From Chitinophagaceae bacterium PMP191F (GTDB lineage: Bacteria > Bacteroidota > Bacteroidia > Chitinophagales > Chitinophagaceae), in the NCBI GenBank assembly GCA_001302245.1, contig LGYU01000014.1:124001-188000 (forward strand): a stretch of 64,000 nt of DNA, written 5' to 3'. Position 1 is the first letter of the stretch. The number at the start of each line of letters is the position of its first letter. This document shows, one piece after another, positions 17,854 through 27,577 of the stretch. Below the pieces are notes generated by a model. It was given only the letters and a program-made list of their open reading frames with translations. It did no database searches and had not been told where the DNA came from. A program made the translations under genes and the position numbers.

Positions 17854-19623
17854 TCAGGAAAGATATTTCGCTACAATAGGAACTCTCCGGCCAACACCAA
17901 ATGCCTTGCTGCTTACACGGATAATAGGGCAGAACTGGTTGCGCTTGTATTCATTGGTGTTCACCAGCTTCAGTACCCGTTTTACCAGCGCTTCATCAAT
18001 ACCCATAGCAATGATCTCACGGGGGCCTTGTCTTCTTTCAATGTATTGATACAGTATTTTATCCAGTATAGAATAATCCGGTAAACTATCACTGTCCTTT
18101 TGATTGGGACGTAATTCTGCAGATGGTTCTTTATTGATAATGTTTGCGGGAATGATCTCACCATTGCGGTTAATATACCTGGCCAGCGCATATACCTGCA
18201 TTTTGTATACATCACCTAATACACTCAAGCCTCCGGCCATATCGCCATATAATGTGCCATACCCGGTAGCCAGTTCGCTTTTGTTGGAAGTGTTGAGCAG
18301 GATATACCCGAATTTATTGGCAACAGACATCAGCAGGTTGCCGCGTGTACGGCTTTGCAGGTTCTCTTCAGCCAGGCCAAAAGGCAGGTCGCCAAAAACA
18401 GGTTTCAGTGTAGACAGGAATGCATCGTACACATTGCCAATGGGAATTATATCATAAGGATTGCCCAGTTGCTTGCTGAGTTGTTCCGCATCTGATACAG
18501 AATGTGAGGAGGAGAATGCAGAAGGCATCAGGATGGCGCGTACATTGTCTTTACCCAGTGCTTCACAGGCCAGTGCCAGTACTACAGCGCTATCAACGCC
18601 TCCGGATGAACCAAGAATCGCTTTGGAAAAACTCATCTTGCGAAAATAATCACGTATACCTAACAGCAATGCCTGGTGTATTTCGCCAATGTTCTTTTCT
18701 GCAGTGAGATATTCAATGATCTTTTCAGGATCTTTTATTTTGGCTACCCGCGTTTCACGGTTAAAATCGACAGCCTGGAGCCTGGGAATAGATAGCTTTT
18801 TAGAGGTGTCTGCTTTTTTATTCTGCGCGGCAGCAGCCTGTATAGTTTCCTCTTTTACTGCATTTACTTCTGCTGTGTCAACAATGGTAAAATCTTCTTC
18901 AAAGTATTTCATTTCCTTTACGATCTGACCTGCAGCATTCATAACAAGACTGCCGCCATCAAATACAATTTCAGTCTGCGCGCCTACTGCATTGCAATAG
19001 AACATGGGCAGTTTATATTTCAGCACATTGGCCCGGATGATTTCTTTACGGTCATCATCGTGATCATAATCAAAAGGAGAAGCAGAAATGTTGATCATAA
19101 TATCCGGCTGCTGTTTCACCAGCATATCCATAGGGCATATACGATACAGTGGATTATCGCCAAGGTTCCAGATATCTTCACAGATGGTTAATGCAATGGT
19201 GTGTCCTTTGAAAGGAATTACTTTCCATACATTAGCCGGTTCAAAATAGCGGTCTTCGTCAAATACATCGTAAGTAGGCAGCAATGTTTTGTGCGCTACA
19301 GCCTGCACTTGTTTATCGTACAGGAACCATGCTGCATTGAAAAGGTCTTTTCCTTCCGCCTGCGGGTTGCGCTGCGGACTGCCAATGATCACACCAATGG
19401 TATCGGCCTGTTCTTTAATGATATCAATGGCTTTGTAACATTCATTTATAAAATCGGTAAACTCTACAAAGTCCCGTGGAGGGTAACCGCAGATGCTCAA
19501 TTCTGAAAATACAACGAGGTCTGCCTTGCGGGATTTGGCATATTGAATAGCACCGATGATCTTACGGGTATTATCTTCAAAATGACCAATATGATAATTC
19601 TGCTGGGCTAAGGCTATCTTCAT
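17854..19623 (-). CDS. nadE: Glutamine-dependent NAD+ synthase
   Basis: 589 residues, a two-domain enzyme. The N-terminal nitrilase-like glutaminase (1-~275) has the triad Glu in VVFSELSICGYPPRD, Lys in HKTLLPTYDVFDE and Cys in LTICEDIWN. The C-terminal synthetase (~310-589) has the ATP-pyrophosphatase loop SSGGVDSAVV and NTSNKSELATGYGTLYGD. It makes NAD+ from deamido-NAD+, ATP and glutamine, the last step of NAD synthesis. The length is typical. It stands alone, followed by its own terminator at 17721-17769. Confidence 0.97.
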   Translation of the reverse strand: MKIALAQQNYHIGHFEDNTRKIIGAIQYAKSRKADLVVFSELSICGYPPRDFVEFTDFINECYKAIDIIKEQADTIGVIIGSPQRNPQAEGKDLFNAAWFLYDKQVQAVAHKTLLPTYDVFDEDRYFEPANVWKVIPFKGHTIALTICEDIWNLGDNPLYRICPMDMLVKQQPDIMINISASPFDYDHDDDRKEIIRANVLKYKLPMFYCNAVGAQTEIVFDGGSLVMNAAGQIVKEMKYFEEDFTIVDTAEVNAVKEETIQAAAAQNKKADTSKKLSIPRLQAVDFNRETRVAKIKDPEKIIEYLTAEKNIGEIHQALLLGIRDYFRKMSFSKAILGSSGGVDSAVVLALACEALGKDNVRAILMPSAFSSSHSVSDAEQLSKQLGNPYDIIPIGNVYDAFLSTLKPVFGDLPFGLAEENLQSRTRGNLLMSVANKFGYILLNTSNKSELATGYGTLYGDMAGGLSVLGDVYKMQVYALARYINRNGEIIPANIINKEPSAELRPNQKDSDSLPDYSILDKILYQYIERRQGPREIIAMGIDEALVKRVLKLVNTNEYKRNQFCPIIRVSSKAFGVGRRVPIVAKYLS

Positions 19624-19700
19624 ATAGCGAATTTACATCAACTACATTAATTACCGAAGTATGTACAGCACAATACAATAATTTATATATAGCTATATTC

Positions 19701-19708
19701 TACATTTG
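19701..19708 (+). promoter_or_regulatory. Bacteroidota -7 box of gldB
   Basis: TACATTTG exactly matches TAnnTTTG and lies 38 bp upstream of the gldB ATG. No clear -33 TTTG is visible at the usual distance. Confidence 0.5.
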
Positions 19709-19746
19709 TGTTGACAACATAATTCTTTTAATTCCGTTTTTTCAGC

Positions 19747-20763
19747 ATGAAAAGAATCGTACTTATACTGGCTGGTATTATGATGCTGGCAGGTTGCAGA
19801 TCAAAAGGTATTCCTGATGTTTCAGGTATAAAGGTTTCCTTGCAGGTGGAGCGTTTTGAACAGGACTTTTTTGCTATTGATACCAATAATATCCCGGCTT
19901 CTTTACAACAACTGGGTATAAAGTACCCCGGTTTCCTGCCGGATTACCTGCAGGGTATTCTTGAATTACCACCCGGTTCAGATACCAGTCTGCAGGTACA
20001 GGAAGTATTAAGACGTTTTATTGCCGATTACCATTCTGTAAAGGTTGCTGCAGACAAAGCCATCCCGGATATAGCGCCATTTAAAAAACAGGCAGAACAC
20101 GGCCTGCAGTTTGTGAAATACTATTTCCCTGCATATAAACTGCCCGGAAAACTGATCACATTTATCGGTCCCATGGAAGGATATAGCGATATTCTTACCA
20201 AAGATGCCCTGGCTGTAGGCCTGCAATTGCACCTGGGTAAAGACAATGCGCTTTATACCAGTACCACAGGACAGGAGTTTTTCCCGCTTTATATTTCCCG
20301 CCGTTTTACACCCGATTATATTGTGGTGAACTGCATGAAGAATATTGTGAATGATATAGCGCCCGGCAAATATGTAAGCAAGCCGCTGGTAGAACAAATG
20401 GTAGAAGAAGGAAAACGGTTGTATGTACTGGACCAGTTGTTGCCCGAAACAGCCGATACACTAAAGATTGGCTATACTGCGCGTGAACTGCAATGGTGCT
20501 ATAACTATGAGGGAAAGATCTGGAATTTCTTTCTGACCAATAACCTGCTGATGAGTACTGAACCAGGACTGATGAAAGATTACCTGAATGAAGCTCCCCA
20601 TACGCTTGCATTTGGCGACGATTCTCCGGGGTTTGTTGGTTTGTTTGTAGGGCGTCAGATCGTAAAGAAGTACCTGGAAAAACATCCCGATGTGTCGCCG
20701 GCAGAGTTGTTAAAAACAGATGGTATGAAGATATTTGAAGAAAGCAAATACAAACCGAAATAA
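19747..20763 (+). CDS. gldB: Gliding motility lipoprotein GldB
   Basis: 338 residues. MKRIVLILAGIMMLAGC is a lipoprotein signal with Cys17. The body matches GldB: VERFEQDFFAIDTNNIPASLQ, then YPGFLPDYLQGIL, then FIGPMEGYSDILTKDALAVGLQLHLG. GldB is an envelope protein needed for gliding in Flavobacterium johnsoniae and occurs with T9SS genes. Here it stands alone with no other gld gene nearby. Two T9SS-type secreted products near the right end agree with a working T9SS, although GldB also occurs in non-gliders. It is followed by a strong bidirectional terminator. Confidence 0.92.
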   Translation: MKRIVLILAGIMMLAGCRSKGIPDVSGIKVSLQVERFEQDFFAIDTNNIPASLQQLGIKYPGFLPDYLQGILELPPGSDTSLQVQEVLRRFIADYHSVKVAADKAIPDIAPFKKQAEHGLQFVKYYFPAYKLPGKLITFIGPMEGYSDILTKDALAVGLQLHLGKDNALYTSTTGQEFFPLYISRRFTPDYIVVNCMKNIVNDIAPGKYVSKPLVEQMVEEGKRLYVLDQLLPETADTLKIGYTARELQWCYNYEGKIWNFFLTNNLLMSTEPGLMKDYLNEAPHTLAFGDDSPGFVGLFVGRQIVKKYLEKHPDVSPAELLKTDGMKIFEESKYKPK

Positions 20764-20783
20764 TACTATCAATGCTGTTGTTA

Positions 20784-20823
20784 AAACAAAGCGGGCTCAG
20801 AATCATCTGAGCCCGCTTTGTTT
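20784..20823. terminator. Bidirectional terminator between gldB and the converging fusion gene
   Basis: A perfect 18-bp stem, AAACAAAGCGGGCTCAGA (20784-20801) with its complement at 20806-20823, and a 4-nt loop. A T-rich flank lies on each side, so it can end both gldB and the opposite gene, whose stop is at 20844. Confidence 0.85.
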
Positions 20824-20843
20824 ATATGTTATGTGTGATCTGG

Positions 20844-23800
20844 TTAGAAATCCACACCCATTGCAAAGTACAGGATAGGTTTACCTCTGAAGAAACCATT
20901 CATTTCCCAGCCGCTATCCAGGCGCAGGAAGTAACCCAGTAAGGTGCTGCGTACACCAAATCCATAACCACCTGCAAACGGACCTACACCACCGGCTTTT
21001 ACTTTTATAACGGCTGAACCATCAGCGTTTGGATACTCAACCTCTGGTCTCCTGATGTTCTTGATGCCATTCCATGCACTACCCAGGTCAATGAACTGTG
21101 TTAACTGGAAATTGCGGAGAAATGCATTGTTGATGGGGCGGTTCAGTAATGTGGCAAATACCGGCAAACGGAATTCACTGTTCAGTACTACGGCATTGTT
21201 ACCGTTGGCCACGTTTTGCCTGAAACCACGCATATTAACAGCCAGTGACTGGTAGTAGTAATCGACATTAGCATCCGGCTGGGGATTGCGGTTGTATTTG
21301 GGGAACATCCAGCTATCTACACCACCCAGGTAATAAATGATCTTCTGGTTACCCCATGAAAAATCGCCTGCCGCACGACCGGCCCAGATAAAGTTGCGAT
21401 AGATGGGATAGTAGTACCGTCCATCAAATCCGAAATTGAAAGAAAGCTTACCTGATTTGGCATTGCCGAAAGCAGGCGTATTGATCTGGCTGTTCAGGTC
21501 AGCATAGATTTTATACTTCAGACCATTCCAGATATTGGTAGCCTTCATCACAGAGTTGTCGTACACATACTCCAGTCTTGATACGGCAAATACCTGTTTG
21601 TTGAAAGTAGGTGCTTTCAGAGAAGCGGTGTCGAAATATTGTCCCCTGATAACGATCTTATCAGTACGGATACCGGCAGATAAACGTATGCTGCGTACTT
21701 TGTCAAACGGATATTTTATTGTCAGTTGGTACAGGTTGGTGTACATCTTGCCTTCATAAATTTGGCTGCTGCCGTTTACTCCTGTAACACCGCCAATATC
21801 TGTTTTACGGTAATAGATCAATGAATAATCAAGACGTTTTTTAAGATAGTCTGCACGTGCATACCATTCACCGCCACCATCGAACAATGACTGGTTAACA
21901 GGTATAAACACGCTGCTGCCACCGGTTCCAATAGCGGCTGCACCACCACCACCGCCAATCAGCGGCAAACGTAATGCTCCGGTAAAGCGGATATCTTCAA
22001 ACAGGTCGAAGATCGATGCCTTCAGCATACCATTAAAGGCGCCGCCGCTTTGCAGGGTTACAGGCAGTGACCCTGTATATGGCTGGTACCGGCTGATGAG
22101 GATATCATTATTGAAGCCTCCGGAAATATTATCTACAGAGAACTTGAGTTTATAATCGAACAGCTTGGCTTTTTTCAGAACCGACTCCGTTTGTGGAGAG
22201 GCGGCTGTAGCGCCTGCTCCCGCCGGTACCCCTGAAGGCTGTGTAGCAGGTTTGCTGCTATCTTTTTTCTCTTTTTCAAAGCCTGTTTCAAAAATATCGT
22301 TCAGCTGTTTATTGCCGGATGATGGTTGTTGCGACTGGATGGTTTGTCCGGCAGACTGTTGTCTTTCAATAATAGTTCTGCGACGATAATCCGTTGGTTT
22401 AGGATTCACGTTCCTGCGGGTCAATGCATTTTCATCCACTTTCAGTTTGTACAGCAGCTTCAGGTTGCCTTCACCTCGAACCTCACTCACCTGTCCGTTA
22501 TCACCGGCAATTTTTGTTTCCAGCAAACCACTCTGGTAGTTGGTGATGGGGAATACATAGGCAGAGTCATTGGTTACGGAATAGGCAAACAATGAATCGG
22601 GTTCTGTTTTGCCCCAGGCTTTGAGTGTAGAGTCCAGTTCATTCTTGTCGGGGTTACGCAATACCTGGTCGCCCACCAGGTACACGCTGTCCAGCCCTGC
22701 ACGCCTGGTAGAAAAGAAGCCTGCATAGCGGTTGGCAATACCGGTTTCATCACTTATAAAAGTAAAGTGCGAAGTGTTGTATTGCATCGGGTAGCGGGCA
22801 TCAGAATATTTCATATTGGTGAGCTGCGTGATCTGGCGGAACTCACTCTTGTTGTAAATATCTGTCAGGAAAACATTAAAACGGGTAGAGGGAACAGCAG
22901 TGTCCTTGCCGATAGTGGTACCGTCGGGCCTGTTAGATGCGAATATAACACCGGACTTATTCGGGAAAGATACAAACGTGGCATCCAGGTCGGCATACGC
23001 ATCATTGGTAAGCTGTTCGTAAGAATCCTTATCAATTTTGTAAATAAAGATGTCTGACTGGCCTTTGCGTACGGCACTCAGCAGCAGGGTATTGACATCC
23101 AGCATAAACTGCATGCTTTGTATCTGTTCAAATTCTTCTATGTTCTGTTTGATGTACTTATAGTGCTTAACCATATCATATACAAACAGTTTTACCTTTC
23201 CTTCGGACCAATAGATACATGCCAGCCTGGTGCCTTTACCATCCCATGCCAGCAGCGGGTAATTGGGGTTCACTTCGTTTTCATTTACCCGTACCCCGGT
23301 TTTCAATAATACCCTGCGGTCTACATAGTTTTCGTACAGCACAACCTGGTATTGTCCTTTGATGTATTCTACAACTGCATAAGTCTGGCTGCGGGGAGCA
23401 GGGTTGGGCGTGAAGCGGATATAATCTCTGTTCTTGGTTACTTCCTCTGTAACGGACATTGCGCCTTTAGGAAAGTTCCTGCGGCTGCGGATGTCTTTAT
23501 AATATGTTTCTTCGTATTCAACCATGAAGTCTTTCAACACATCTTTAAACTTCTTTTTGCAGATGCGCTGAGATGCATTGTTCAGGTTGCGGTATACGCG
23601 TGCCAGGTATAGGAAATAAGTAACGTTCTCTTTTTTATATTTATCAGCTATATAATGCCAGAAAGCGTGTCCGGCAAGATTGGGCTTTTCAAAAGCAAAA
23701 TGATAAAAATTCTTGTAGGTGCCGGAAAGCAGGGCCAGTTTCAGTTGGTCATCCAGTTCAGGACTCCAGGGTTCTGCAACATATTCAATGTATCCGTCAA

Positions 23801-24317
23801 CCAGCCATTTTGGAAGATCAAGCAATGCCTGGTTGGCAGCAAACTCCCCCAGGTCGTCACCAAAAAGGATGTTTTCAACCAGCACCCGTGCAATACCCAA
23901 ACGTACCTGTGTACGCAGGTGTGAGTGGTCACCGTCGAAATACACGATCATTTTGTTGTTCACCAGTTTGGTAATGCCCCCGGTGGTTTGCCAGTCAAGA
24001 CCAAGACCAATATTGGATTGTTCCAGCTCATTAAAGTGGTTGTACACCACAATATTGGTACGGCGCTGCAAACCATATTCAACAAATCGTTCAATGTCAG
24101 GCAGTTCCTTTTCAGCGATCTGCGTTACGTAATTGGCAATCGTTTTACCGTTCTCGTAGAAGTAAGTATTAAAATTGGGAGTTTGATAGTACTGCCATTT
24201 AAACTTACGAAACTGAACACGGTTCTTTCCAAACTCCACTGTATTTACCTGTGCGGATGTATAGAAATGCAGAAACAACGCTGTCGTAACTAGAAAAAAA
24301 ACTTTTGTCTTTGGCAT
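20844..24317 (-). CDS. Peptidase-MA-like / TolB-propeller / outer-membrane barrel fusion
   Basis: 1157 residues from ATG 24317 (MPKTKVFFLVTTALFL signal peptide ending SAQ). Residues ~20-270 resemble the peptidase-MA (gluzincin) family, including LPKWLVDGYIEYVAE at the usual WL-x-EG position, but the HExxH helix is replaced by RLGIARV and EG by DG, so it is probably not catalytic. Residues ~290-570 contain TolB-like propeller blades (KVKLFVYDM, SDIFIYKIDKDSYEQLTNDA, GVIFASNRPDG). The C-terminal ~400 residues form a barrel related to bacterial surface antigen/BamA (MRGFRQNVANGNNAVVLNSE, ending FAMGVDF). A predicted outer-membrane protein of unknown role. Confidence 0.8.
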   Translation of the reverse strand: MPKTKVFFLVTTALFLHFYTSAQVNTVEFGKNRVQFRKFKWQYYQTPNFNTYFYENGKTIANYVTQIAEKELPDIERFVEYGLQRRTNIVVYNHFNELEQSNIGLGLDWQTTGGITKLVNNKMIVYFDGDHSHLRTQVRLGIARVLVENILFGDDLGEFAANQALLDLPKWLVDGYIEYVAEPWSPELDDQLKLALLSGTYKNFYHFAFEKPNLAGHAFWHYIADKYKKENVTYFLYLARVYRNLNNASQRICKKKFKDVLKDFMVEYEETYYKDIRSRRNFPKGAMSVTEEVTKNRDYIRFTPNPAPRSQTYAVVEYIKGQYQVVLYENYVDRRVLLKTGVRVNENEVNPNYPLLAWDGKGTRLACIYWSEGKVKLFVYDMVKHYKYIKQNIEEFEQIQSMQFMLDVNTLLLSAVRKGQSDIFIYKIDKDSYEQLTNDAYADLDATFVSFPNKSGVIFASNRPDGTTIGKDTAVPSTRFNVFLTDIYNKSEFRQITQLTNMKYSDARYPMQYNTSHFTFISDETGIANRYAGFFSTRRAGLDSVYLVGDQVLRNPDKNELDSTLKAWGKTEPDSLFAYSVTNDSAYVFPITNYQSGLLETKIAGDNGQVSEVRGEGNLKLLYKLKVDENALTRRNVNPKPTDYRRRTIIERQQSAGQTIQSQQPSSGNKQLNDIFETGFEKEKKDSSKPATQPSGVPAGAGATAASPQTESVLKKAKLFDYKLKFSVDNISGGFNNDILISRYQPYTGSLPVTLQSGGAFNGMLKASIFDLFEDIRFTGALRLPLIGGGGGAAAIGTGGSSVFIPVNQSLFDGGGEWYARADYLKKRLDYSLIYYRKTDIGGVTGVNGSSQIYEGKMYTNLYQLTIKYPFDKVRSIRLSAGIRTDKIVIRGQYFDTASLKAPTFNKQVFAVSRLEYVYDNSVMKATNIWNGLKYKIYADLNSQINTPAFGNAKSGKLSFNFGFDGRYYYPIYRNFIWAGRAAGDFSWGNQKIIYYLGGVDSWMFPKYNRNPQPDANVDYYYQSLAVNMRGFRQNVANGNNAVVLNSEFRLPVFATLLNRPINNAFLRNFQLTQFIDLGSAWNGIKNIRRPEVEYPNADGSAVIKVKAGGVGPFAGGYGFGVRSTLLGYFLRLDSGWEMNGFFRGKPILYFAMGVDF

Positions 24318-24405
24318 AATCTGTTGAAATTGCATATCCTATGTTAATGAGATTTTAAAGTTATAACAATCCGTATTACCGGTAAAATTCTATTTCCTTC
24401 CGATT

Positions 24406-25044
24406 ATGTTCATAATAAAGCAGTTCGTATTCAGTCCCATCCAGGAAAATACATACGTGATATACAATGAAACGGGCGAATGCTGCATCGTTGATCCGGG
24501 TTGCTACTTCGGTAATGAACGCAATGAATTAAAAGAATTTATACAAGAATCCGGTCTGAGCCCTAAATATTTGTTAAATACCCACTGCCATCTCGATCAT
24601 GTTTTTGGCAACAAATTCATCCACGCTACGTATGGGTTAGTACCACATGTGCACGAAAAAGAAGTTCCTGTGCTGAACCGTGCCGCAGAAGCGGGTGTAA
24701 TGTGGGGAATGCCGTTTGACAATTACCAGGGCGACCTTATCTTTTTACGCGAAGGAGATACCATACGGTTGGGTGAAGATGTGTTTAAGGTCCTGTTTGC
24801 ACCCGGTCATTCTCCCGGCAGCATTGCCTTTTATTGCGAAGCACAGAAATTCATATTGGGAGGCGATGTATTGTTTCGTCGAAGCATCGGCCGTACCGAT
24901 CTGCCCGGCGGTGATTTTGATACCCTGATCAACAGTATCCGACAGCAGTTTTTTACATTGCCGGATGATGTAACCGTATATTCCGGCCACGGCCCTGAAA
25001 CAACAATTGGGTATGAAAAAGTGAATAACCCGTTTCTGACCTGA
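24406..25044 (+). CDS. Metallo-beta-lactamase-fold hydrolase (glyoxalase II-like)
   Basis: 212 residues, one MBL domain. The metal motif is NTHCHLDHVFG (HxHxDH), with APGHSPGSIAF (third His), LGGDVLFRRSIGRTDLPGG (bridging Asp) and VYSGHGPETTIGYEK (last His), all in order. This set matches the small glyoxalase-II-like hydrolases (YcbL type) that bind zinc or iron and cleave thioesters such as hydroxyacyl-glutathione-like compounds. It lacks the C-terminal substrate domain of classical GloB. The substrate is therefore not assigned. It is divergent from the 1157-residue fusion gene. Confidence 0.93.
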   Translation: MFIIKQFVFSPIQENTYVIYNETGECCIVDPGCYFGNERNELKEFIQESGLSPKYLLNTHCHLDHVFGNKFIHATYGLVPHVHEKEVPVLNRAAEAGVMWGMPFDNYQGDLIFLREGDTIRLGEDVFKVLFAPGHSPGSIAFYCEAQKFILGGDVLFRRSIGRTDLPGGDFDTLINSIRQQFFTLPDDVTVYSGHGPETTIGYEKVNNPFLT

Positions 25045-25147
25045 GTTGCTGAATACGAAGAATAGCTGAATGGTTCAATGGTTTGATTGTTCAGAAGCAT
25101 CCATCAGGCAATCAAACAGTATAACCATCAAAGGAATGGGAACATAG

Positions 25148-26656
25148 TTACGTACGAAGAAATTTACCAATTACCGGCAACTTCTGAAACTCCTTTTTTT
25201 CCACCCGCAAAATAAAAAGCCCGTAAGCACCGGTGAGTAAAGTAGCCAGTGTTAAGCTGAGCCAGGTAGAAGGCCATACGCGCGTAAGCCCGTGATGCAC
25301 GAAGTACAACAGGGCAACGATCACCATATAAGCCACCAGCTTTTTCCAGGCATAAGGAACACGGTAACTCTTTTGTCCCCATACATACGAGATGACCATC
25401 ATGCTGCCATAGCAGATAAATGTAGCCCATGCACAGGCCATATAGCTGAAGTAAGGAATGAACAGGTAGTTTATAATGAGTGTCAGTGCTGCACCAATAA
25501 GGGTGATGTAGGCACCGGCGGAAGTTTTTTGCGACAGTTTGTACCAGATGGACAAGTTAATGTATATGCCCAGGAAAATATTGGCAAATAACAATACCGG
25601 TACCACTTTCAAACCCTCCCACATAGAGGTATCCCTGATAAATTGTTTCCATATATCGAGATACAAGGCTACCACCAGGAACATAAACGTCAGTGTGATC
25701 ACAAAGAACTTCATCACACGGGCATAGGTGCGCGGAGCATCTTCCTGTACAGAATTACGGAAAAAGAAAGGTTCAGCTCCCATACGGAATGCCTGGATGA
25801 ACAGGGAAATAAGGATAGATAGTTTGTAACATGCGCTGTAAACACCTACCTCATACTTGGCTGCTTCAGGATTTGCTACCGGCGCCAGCCATTGCAGCAT
25901 CACCCTGTCAAATGTTTCGTTGATCATGCCTGCAAAACCGGCAATGGTCAGTGGCAGCGAATACAGGATAAGCTCCTTCCACATGTCGTATTTGAACTTC
26001 CAGCGGAAGGCCAGGAATTCTTTAGAAAGACACACCAATTGAAAAGCAGACTGAATAAGGTTGGCGATCAGGACATAGCCTACCCCAAAATCTTTTTTAT
26101 AGATGATCAGTAAAACACTGTTGGGATGCTCCTCCAGCAGCCTGGGACATACGCTCAGAAAGAAATAAACGGTACCGATATTCAGCAGAATGCCCACCAC
26201 GCGGATCAGTGCAAATTTGCGCGGACGCCCCTCATACCGCAGTTTGGCAAAAGGCAGGGCCGACAAGGCATCCAGGGAAATAATAAAAATGCTCAGGATA
26301 ATGTATTGCGGGTACTGGGTACTGTCAATCAGTGCTGCCAGCGATTTGTAAAACACCAGGGATAGCAGGGTAAGTATAAGCGTGCTGCCGATAAGCGAGG
26401 TCAGCAGCATGTTGTAAATGTCGTCCTTAAACTCTTTGCGCTGGATATAACGGAAATAGGTGGTTTCAAATCCGAAAATGAACAGGGTGTTCAAAAAGGG
26501 GATCAGGGCATAGATAAGGCTCATTTCACCATAAGCTACCGTACCTTTGAACTTTAAGGTGAGGTAAGGTGTTAGCATGTAGAACAGAAACCTTGCTAAA
26601 ATGGAACTTGCTCCGTACCAGATTGTTTGCCCCGCTAATTTTTTGATACCACTCAA
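25148..26656 (-). CDS. Polysaccharide flippase (MATE/Wzx-like)
   Basis: 502 residues with about 14 membrane helices, no signal peptide, and a start MSGIKKLAGQTIWYGASSILARFLFYMLTPYLT that matches the N-terminal pattern of oligosaccharide flippases of the MOP superfamily (shown for description of residues 1-33, split as a TM1 with preceding basic turn). Such proteins move lipid-linked oligosaccharides across the inner membrane. No glycosyltransferases are adjacent, so the substrate cannot be inferred. The ATG at 26656 has no better rival. Confidence 0.85.
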   Translation of the reverse strand: MSGIKKLAGQTIWYGASSILARFLFYMLTPYLTLKFKGTVAYGEMSLIYALIPFLNTLFIFGFETTYFRYIQRKEFKDDIYNMLLTSLIGSTLILTLLSLVFYKSLAALIDSTQYPQYIILSIFIISLDALSALPFAKLRYEGRPRKFALIRVVGILLNIGTVYFFLSVCPRLLEEHPNSVLLIIYKKDFGVGYVLIANLIQSAFQLVCLSKEFLAFRWKFKYDMWKELILYSLPLTIAGFAGMINETFDRVMLQWLAPVANPEAAKYEVGVYSACYKLSILISLFIQAFRMGAEPFFFRNSVQEDAPRTYARVMKFFVITLTFMFLVVALYLDIWKQFIRDTSMWEGLKVVPVLLFANIFLGIYINLSIWYKLSQKTSAGAYITLIGAALTLIINYLFIPYFSYMACAWATFICYGSMMVISYVWGQKSYRVPYAWKKLVAYMVIVALLYFVHHGLTRVWPSTWLSLTLATLLTGAYGLFILRVEKKEFQKLPVIGKFLRT

Positions 26657-26761
26657 GGAAGAAAAATTTGGATTATTCTATCAAAATTAAGGCTTAACTG
26701 TCACGAACGGCAGGATTTTAACGTCTTTAATGGCTGATGTATCTTTATTATATTAAAATTA

Positions 26762-27424
26762 ATGACCATGAACCCCAGACTTTCTGTGCTGATGATGGCA
26801 CTGCTGCTTTTTATTACCAATGTTAATGCCCAATCCAGAGCCAGTGAAGGTAAAACTGATTTCCAGGGCAAAAAAACTGCGGCTATTATTGAATTACCCT
26901 ACGCTTCAGATATTGTAGAAGATGCTATTAAGGACCAGATGGCATCACGTGGTGTAAAAGGCAGTAGCTCCAAAGGTTTTGCAGTATACCGCAGCACCAG
27001 GGTAAACCCTGACCGCGATGACCAGGGAGATTTTTATTTTAAAGTAGAGCGTAAAAGCCGCAAAGAAAAAGATGTATCTCTTGTATACCTGATCATTGGC
27101 CGTCCTGGTGAAAATATAGGTACCCGTACCGAAAATGATGACCATTACCTGCAGGAAGCCAAATCTTTTCTGAATGATGTGGCGCCTTCTGTAGAAGCCT
27201 ATAAACTGGAAGTGGATATTAAAGAACAGGATGAATTGCTGGGCGGCGCCAATAAAAAACTGCAATCCCTGATCAAAGATTCGATAGACCTGGATAATAA
27301 GATAAAAGGCCTGCAACAGAAACAGGAAGAGAACAAAACAGCCCGCCAGGCACAAACGGCAGAGATCACCAAACAACAGGGTATACTGGATGCCATGAGA
27401 GGCAGAAGAAAAAAGAAAGATTAA
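26762..27424 (+). CDS. Exported hypothetical protein with C-terminal coiled coil
   Basis: 220 residues (a second ATG at 26768 is equally good). MNPRLSVLMMALLLFITNVNAQ is a signal peptide. Residues ~30-145 are an alpha/beta domain with AAIIELPYASDIVEDAIKDQ and repeated basic patches (KVERKSRKEKDVS). The last ~70 residues are heptad-patterned (LQSLIKDSIDLDNKIKGLQQKQEENK), ending MRGRRKKKD. I recognise no family. Periplasmic location is inferred. Its own terminator follows at 27455-27490. Confidence 0.75.
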   Translation: MTMNPRLSVLMMALLLFITNVNAQSRASEGKTDFQGKKTAAIIELPYASDIVEDAIKDQMASRGVKGSSSKGFAVYRSTRVNPDRDDQGDFYFKVERKSRKEKDVSLVYLIIGRPGENIGTRTENDDHYLQEAKSFLNDVAPSVEAYKLEVDIKEQDELLGGANKKLQSLIKDSIDLDNKIKGLQQKQEENKTARQAQTAEITKQQGILDAMRGRRKKKD

Positions 27425-27454
27425 GTTTCACTTGCAATCAATACAAAGTTACAC

Positions 27455-27490
27455 ACGCCGGCATTTCTTCAGGAAAGCCGGCGTTTTTTT
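27455..27490 (+). terminator. Intrinsic terminator
   Basis: ACGCCGGC (27455-27462) pairs perfectly with GCCGGCGT (27477-27484) and is followed by seven T. It lies 31 bp after the coiled-coil gene. Confidence 0.85.
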
Positions 27491-27577
27491 ATGAGGATGA
27501 AAAAGTTGAATAGCTATAATTAATAAACTGATCAGGAATAAAACAATTTCAAATCCAAAACCTCAAATCCGAAACAG

